DNA from: Candidatus Poribacteria bacterium
GTDB taxonomy: Bacteria; Poribacteria; WGA-4E; WGA-3G
DNA length: 7,234 nucleotides
Assembly (NCBI GenBank): GCA_028824575.1
Contig: JAPPDN010000826.1
Coordinates: forward strand, 1-7,234
Direction: 5' to 3'
Each line of letters starts with the position of its first letter. The stretch's first letter is position 1. Shown here piece by piece: positions 6,234-7,234 of this stretch. Both the position numbers and the translations under genes were made by a program. The notes beneath the pieces are model-generated. The model had not been told where the DNA came from and did not search any database. It saw only the letters and a program-made list of their open reading frames with translations.

Positions 6234-6246
6234 ACAAAAATATAAG

Positions 6247-7234
6247 ATGGCTAACAATATTTTTCCCCCGGTGGAAACTGCCTATCCAATTGATAACGCA
6301 CACGTCAACAGTTTAGAAGCGTATCAGGCGCAATATGCTGAATCAATACAAGACCCGGAAACATTCTGGGCAACGGTTGCGGAACGGTTGACGTGGTATC
6401 AGCAATGGCACACTGTCCGAGATTACGATTTTGTTAACGGTGATATTAAATGGTTTGAAGGTGGCACCCTAAATGCTTGCTATAATTGCCTCGACCGACA
6501 TGTAGAAGCGGGACACGGTGATGCAACCGCGATTATCTGGGAGGGAAATGATCCCTCTGAAGATAAGACGTTCAGTTTCAATGCGCTCCTCGCTGAGGTC
6601 AAAAAGTTTGCCAATGTGCTGAAGTCACAAGGCGTTGAAAAAGGCGATCGCGTCTGTATTTATCTACAGATGGTGCCAGAGTTGGCGATTGCGATGTTGG
6701 CGTGTGCGCGGATCGGTGCTGTTCATTCCATCGTTTTCGGTGCTTTTTCAGCGGAATCCCTCCGAGACAGGATTAACGACTCGGCATGTAAGATGCTTAT
6801 CACACAAGACACTGCAATGCGGGGACCTCGTAGCGATATACCGATGAAAGCGAATGCTGATGCCGCTGTGGCAGAATGCCCTTCCATTGAAAAGGTGGTC
6901 GTCGTAGAGCGGACTGGAGATACAGTCGATTTTGATGCGTCGCGCGATATCTGGTGGCATGAAGCGATGGCAGATGCCGACACAGAATGCGAACCTACAG
7001 TGATGAACGCTGAAGATCCGCTCTTTATCCTATATACCTCCGGTTCAACAGGAAAACCGAAGGGCGTTTTGCATACCACCGGTGGTTATCTTGTCTACAC
7101 GTCCTATACGCACCAACAGGTTTTTGATTATCATGAAGGCGATGTCTACTGGTGCACGGCTGATATAGGGTGGATTACGGGACACTCTTATATTATCTAT
7201 GGTCCGCTTGCGAATCGTGCGATTAGCATTATGT
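6247..7234 (+). CDS. acs: Acetyl-CoA synthetase, 3'-partial
   Basis: AMP-forming acetate:CoA ligase. It activates acetate with ATP to acetyl-AMP and transfers the acetyl group to CoA in the cytoplasm. The frame is uninterrupted from ATG 6247 to the right edge: 329 codons, about half of the usual ~650 aa. The N-terminus has the acetyl-CoA synthetase block (W..V..YDFVNGDIKWFEGGTLN..YNCLDRH), and GAVHSIVFGAFSAESLRDRI lies near 158-177. R192 and R195 (MRGPR) match the Arg pair that contacts CoA in the Salmonella enzyme, as I recall it (Arg191, Arg194). The phosphate loop YTSGSTGKPKG is at 263-273. WCTADIGWITGHSY at 302-315 contains the acetate-pocket Thr311; position 310 is Ile where Salmonella has Val, a conservative change. 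Motif spacing tracks characterised Acs almost residue for residue. The C-terminal domain with the acetylatable lysine lies beyond the window. Confidence 0.96.
   Translation, partial: MANNIFPPVETAYPIDNAHVNSLEAYQAQYAESIQDPETFWATVAERLTWYQQWHTVRDYDFVNGDIKWFEGGTLNACYNCLDRHVEAGHGDATAIIWEGNDPSEDKTFSFNALLAEVKKFANVLKSQGVEKGDRVCIYLQMVPELAIAMLACARIGAVHSIVFGAFSAESLRDRINDSACKMLITQDTAMRGPRSDIPMKANADAAVAECPSIEKVVVVERTGDTVDFDASRDIWWHEAMADADTECEPTVMNAEDPLFILYTSGSTGKPKGVLHTTGGYLVYTSYTHQQVFDYHEGDVYWCTADIGWITGHSYIIYGPLANRAISIM

Larger units (their letters stand above)
5963..6246. other. Intergenic region upstream of acetyl-CoA synthetase
   Basis: The 284 bp between the TPR remnant and acs hold a near-consensus promoter (6019-6047), a REP-like hairpin (6106-6131), a pair of 10-bp direct repeats (6054-6063, 6183-6192) and the acs ribosome site. 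I see no small gene, tRNA or convincing terminator. The T-run at 5975-5981 has no stem before it. Confidence 0.6.

Noticed and set aside
6088..6303. Minus-strand 71-codon frame over the acs leader
   Set aside because: It crosses the REP-like hairpin and the acs start, with no recognisable domain or ribosome site.
6723..7079. Minus-strand 118-codon frame inside acs
   Set aside because: It is a shadow of the strongly conserved acs frame on the opposite strand.

Overview
The window looks like a bacterial chromosome segment of moderate G+C content. The mix of trypsin-like/TPR proteins, a CPBP-type membrane protease remnant, a DUF4175-like membrane protein and a short REP-like hairpin resembles uncultured lineages such as Candidatus Poribacteria. 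That placement is from memory of such genomes and was not tested. Standard decoding fits: TGA is the natural stop of two intact genes here.

Left part (1-4451). A CCA-adding enzyme/poly(A) polymerase-family gene enters from the left edge on the plus strand and stops one base before the end of a convergent minus-strand operon. Read in its own direction, the operon is a GT9 (heptosyltransferase-like) glycosyltransferase, then a 497-aa DUF4175-like membrane-anchored coiled-coil protein, then a TVP38/TMEM64 (VTT domain) membrane protein. Neighbouring genes overlap by 7 and 20 nt, so they are probably cotranscribed and translationally coupled. All three proteins are envelope-related.

Middle part (4452-5962). 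A divergent intergenic region holds a 10-bp tandem repeat, a 32-bp interrupted dyad and a strong extended -10 promoter. The promoter reads into a wrecked locus. First comes the N-terminal half of a probable CPBP intramembrane protease, with an in-frame TGA and no catalytic motifs. It is joined out of frame to the C-terminal end of a trypsin-like protease fused to TPR repeats. The TPR reading frame is long and clean but contains no ATG codon and has lost most of the protease domain. I read this as a deletion that joined two neighbouring genes.

Right part (5963-7234). An intergenic region carries a near-consensus promoter and a small hairpin element flanked by 10-bp direct repeats. It is followed by the N-terminal 329 codons of acetyl-CoA synthetase, which runs off the right edge.

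No RNA gene, CRISPR array, complete insertion sequence or defence system was seen. The most interesting parts are the decayed gene fusion and the structured DNA in the two intergenic regions; the intact genes are mostly ordinary.
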